From assembly GCA_013002425.1 (NCBI GenBank), contig JABDJQ010000048.1, positions 1 through 7,680 on the forward strand: DNA of 7,680 nt, in the 5' to 3' direction. The DNA is from Gemmatimonadota bacterium (GTDB lineage: Bacteria; Orphanbacterota; Orphanbacteria; Orphanbacterales; Orphanbacteraceae). Below the pieces are notes generated by a model. The model saw only the letters and a program-made list of their open reading frames with translations, was not told where the DNA came from and made no database searches. Within the stretch, counting starts at the first letter, position 1, and the number at the start of each line of letters is the position of its first letter. Below are positions 6,041-7,680 of this stretch, one piece after another. A program made the position numbers and the translations under genes.

Positions 6041-7680
6041 CTTCACCAGGACCATCTTCCGCGAGTCGGAGAAGTCCTCGGTCTGAATATTGTAGAAGTA
6101 GATGCCGCTCGAGACTTCACGACCGTTGTTGTCGCGGCCGTCCCATGTCAGTGCCCGGCCGTTCGCGACCGTGTACTCACCGGCTTCCATGACTTCCTTC
6201 GAGAGCGTCCGCACCGCGCGGCCCCGGATGTCGTAAACCGTCAGTTCGACGAGGCCCTTGCGGGCGAGGCTGAACTGGACGCGCGTCATCGGGTTGAACG
6301 GGTTCGGATTGTTGCCCAGCAGCGCCGTCTTGAACGGGCTCGGCGTGGCGTCGTCGACGCCGACGAAGCCGGAGCCGGAGCCCGGGCCGAGGTCGCTGAA
6401 CGCACGCGGCAGCATTTTGTTGTTGCTGAACGAGTTGTACATGACACCCGTCACGAAGGCGAACGAATCCCCGAGCGTCGGTACGTACGGTTCGTAACCC
6501 GGCGAGAACACATCGTCGACGCGCATCGTGTCGCTCAGGCCTTCCGTGAAGACCCACTCGCCGAAGTCGCTCGGAGCGTCGGGAAGAATGTTCGTGACAT
6601 TCACCCCTTCGATCCTGATGAGCTTGCCTTCGTAGGCTTCGGTGCGAGCGGTTACCACGCTGACCACCGCCGGAGCCGGCACGGTGTTCGCCGTGCTGAC
6701 GATCGTGATGTGGTCGACGAGATCGATGCTCGTGAAGTTGAAGAAGTCGTTTCCGACCCCCGCAACGATCACGGAGTCACCGCGCTGGATCTGATCGAGG
6801 AGCGTGGGGTCGAATTCGGACGACAGGTTTTCCGTTTCGATGTCGAGTCCGTACCCGAAGCCGGTGCGGTCCTGGATGAACATATGACGCTTGCCGAATG
6901 CTTCGGTCGGAGTAGCGGTTACGATTCCCGCCACCGCGAAGTTCAGGTCCGTCAGAAGCGTGGAGTCCGTTGCCGGATAGACGTTCGTCTGGACGAGTTC
7001 GCAGTTCTTTACACCCGGCACGAAGATCTCGGTGTTCGGGGCAGTCATCGCGACGCCCTGGTCATTCGCGACGTTCTGTACCGTGAGCTCGCGCGAATTC
7101 ATCGTGTCACGGAACGCCGACATGTCGCTCGTTGTCAGCGTGACGACCTTCGAGCCTGCCGAGTCGATCGACGCTCCGTTGATCGAGATGTCGAACGTGG
7201 AGATGAAGTAGTTCGCGGCGTTGGACGCGGACGCGACTTCGAGACCGCGATCGAACACGACCTGAATTTCCGTGTCGCTGATCGGGTACGCGAAGCGCGT
7301 GTTCGGCGCCGGCGGCAGCCCGAGGAACACGACGTCGTTGTTGTCGCGCGGCATCAGTTTGTAGCGGTCGAAGTGATAATCGAGCACGCCGATGATGCGA
7401 AGAAGCGTATCGCCCGAATCCGGAACGGCGACGGCGACATAGCCTTCGTCGTCGAGAACGACTTCATCGTCGATGCCGCAGGTCGGGGCCGGGAACGGAC
7501 GCGCCTGCCACTGGCCGAAGCTCGTCGGCGGAACGGTCGTCCCGTTCAGCGAAACGATCAGCGATTCCGCCTGGACGAGAACGCCTTCCCACGGTTCCGA
7601 AGTGGCCGAGGTCAGCGTGTCGTTGATGTCGCAGGTCGCGAGGACCGGCGGGAACGGAACCGTGGCCGAGCTGCCCGAGG
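6038..7680 (-). CDS. Exported multidomain protein with OB-like and Ig-like modules and FlgD-like/T9SS-like tail (5' end outside window)
   Basis: 546 complete codons are visible and the frame is open to the window edge, so the N-terminus and any signal peptide are missing. A GTG at 7387 is internal, since homologous-looking sequence continues upstream. In visible numbering: about 1-115 is an OB-like module (SEPWEGVLVQ at 27-36, then MPRDNND at 109-115). About 125-217 is an Ig-like segment of the SbsA/Big_5 style (FAYPISDTEIQVVFDR). About 233-330 and 345-430 are a tandem pair of OB-like modules (MFIQDRTGFGYGLDI; TEAYEGKLIRIEGV; MLPRAFSDL). 431-446 is a Gly-rich linker (GPGSGSG). 447-546 is the FlgD-like tail (NNPNPFNPMTRVQF, YDIRGRAVRTL, SGIYFYNI, SRKMVLVK). 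No catalytic motif is visible here; an enzymatic domain such as a nuclease or phosphoesterase could lie in the missing part. Likely surface-attached or secreted. It is followed by a strong terminator and shares its OB pair and tail with the PHP protein downstream, which suggests a paralogous origin. Domain names are by pattern, not by search. Confidence 0.85.
   Translation of the reverse strand, partial: SGSSATVPFPPVLATCDINDTLTSATSEPWEGVLVQAESLIVSLNGTTVPPTSFGQWQARPFPAPTCGIDDEVVLDDEGYVAVAVPDSGDTLLRIIGVLDYHFDRYKLMPRDNNDVVFLGLPPAPNTRFAYPISDTEIQVVFDRGLEVASASNAANYFISTFDISINGASIDSAGSKVVTLTTSDMSAFRDTMNSRELTVQNVANDQGVAMTAPNTEIFVPGVKNCELVQTNVYPATDSTLLTDLNFAVAGIVTATPTEAFGKRHMFIQDRTGFGYGLDIETENLSSEFDPTLLDQIQRGDSVIVAGVGNDFFNFTSIDLVDHITIVSTANTVPAPAVVSVVTARTEAYEGKLIRIEGVNVTNILPDAPSDFGEWVFTEGLSDTMRVDDVFSPGYEPYVPTLGDSFAFVTGVMYNSFSNNKMLPRAFSDLGPGSGSGFVGVDDATPSPFKTALLGNNPNPFNPMTRVQFSLARKGLVELTVYDIRGRAVRTLSKEVMEAGEYTVANGRALTWDGRDNNGREVSSGIYFYNIQTEDFSDSRKMVLVK

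Noticed and set aside
7385..7387. GTG at 7387 as the start of the last minus-strand gene
   Set aside because: The frame continues open to the window edge, and the upstream 97 codons carry a module start (EPWEG) that pairs with PRDNND inside the shorter version.
1..7680. CRISPR arrays, tRNA/rRNA genes, insertion sequences, phage or defence genes
   Set aside because: No regularly spaced repeats, cloverleaf-like segments, transposase motifs or terminal inverted repeats were seen; the six genes and short gaps account for the window.

Overview
The window is GC-rich and densely coded. It looks like a chromosomal segment from a bacterium of the FCB (Fibrobacterota-Chlorobiota-Bacteroidota) superphylum or one of its high-GC candidate-phylum relatives. 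The evidence for this is two large exported proteins that end in the FlgD-like / type IX-sorting-like tail (NPFNP, YDxxGRxVRTL, SGxYFY, and a terminal KKMLLMR or RKMVLVK), a style common in those lineages. Species or phylum cannot be fixed from this sequence. Most genes are on the minus strand. Several starts (pccB, the biotin carboxylase, cdd) lack a clear Shine-Dalgarno.

Layout, low to high coordinate. Positions 1-3021 (minus strand, read right to left) hold a three-gene cluster. A small two-pass membrane / coiled-coil protein with a carboxypeptidase-regulatory-like C-terminal domain comes first, then a complete propionyl-CoA carboxylase carboxyltransferase (pccB type), then the N-terminal 256 residues of the biotin carboxylase subunit, cut by the window edge. 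The two carboxylase genes are separated by 2 nt and should be co-translated. Together (plus a biotin carrier outside the window or fused to the truncated subunit) they would carboxylate propionyl-CoA to methylmalonyl-CoA. Positions 3022-3130 form a divergent intergenic region with a candidate minus-strand promoter and a perfect 12-bp palindrome. Positions 3131-3544 (plus strand) encode a complete tetrameric-type cytidine deaminase (cdd), a pyrimidine salvage enzyme. It converges on the next minus-strand gene across a 44-nt gap with a hairpin and an imperfect direct repeat.

Positions 3589-7680 (minus strand) hold two large exported multidomain proteins. The first in transcription order (6038-7680, 5' end outside the window) has OB-like modules, an Ig-like segment and a FlgD-like tail, and ends in a textbook intrinsic terminator. 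The second (3589-5937) has a signal peptide, a similar pair of OB-like modules, an Fn3 domain, a PHP-type metal-dependent hydrolase domain with all expected metal-ligand motifs, a further beta-rich domain and the same sorting tail. The two appear to share modules by duplication.

No tRNA, rRNA, CRISPR, insertion sequence or phage feature was seen. No stretch over 300 bases lacks a gene. I do not see a clearly new system. The most interesting items are the architecture of the secreted PHP protein, the module sharing with its neighbour, and the membrane protein leading the carboxylase cluster.
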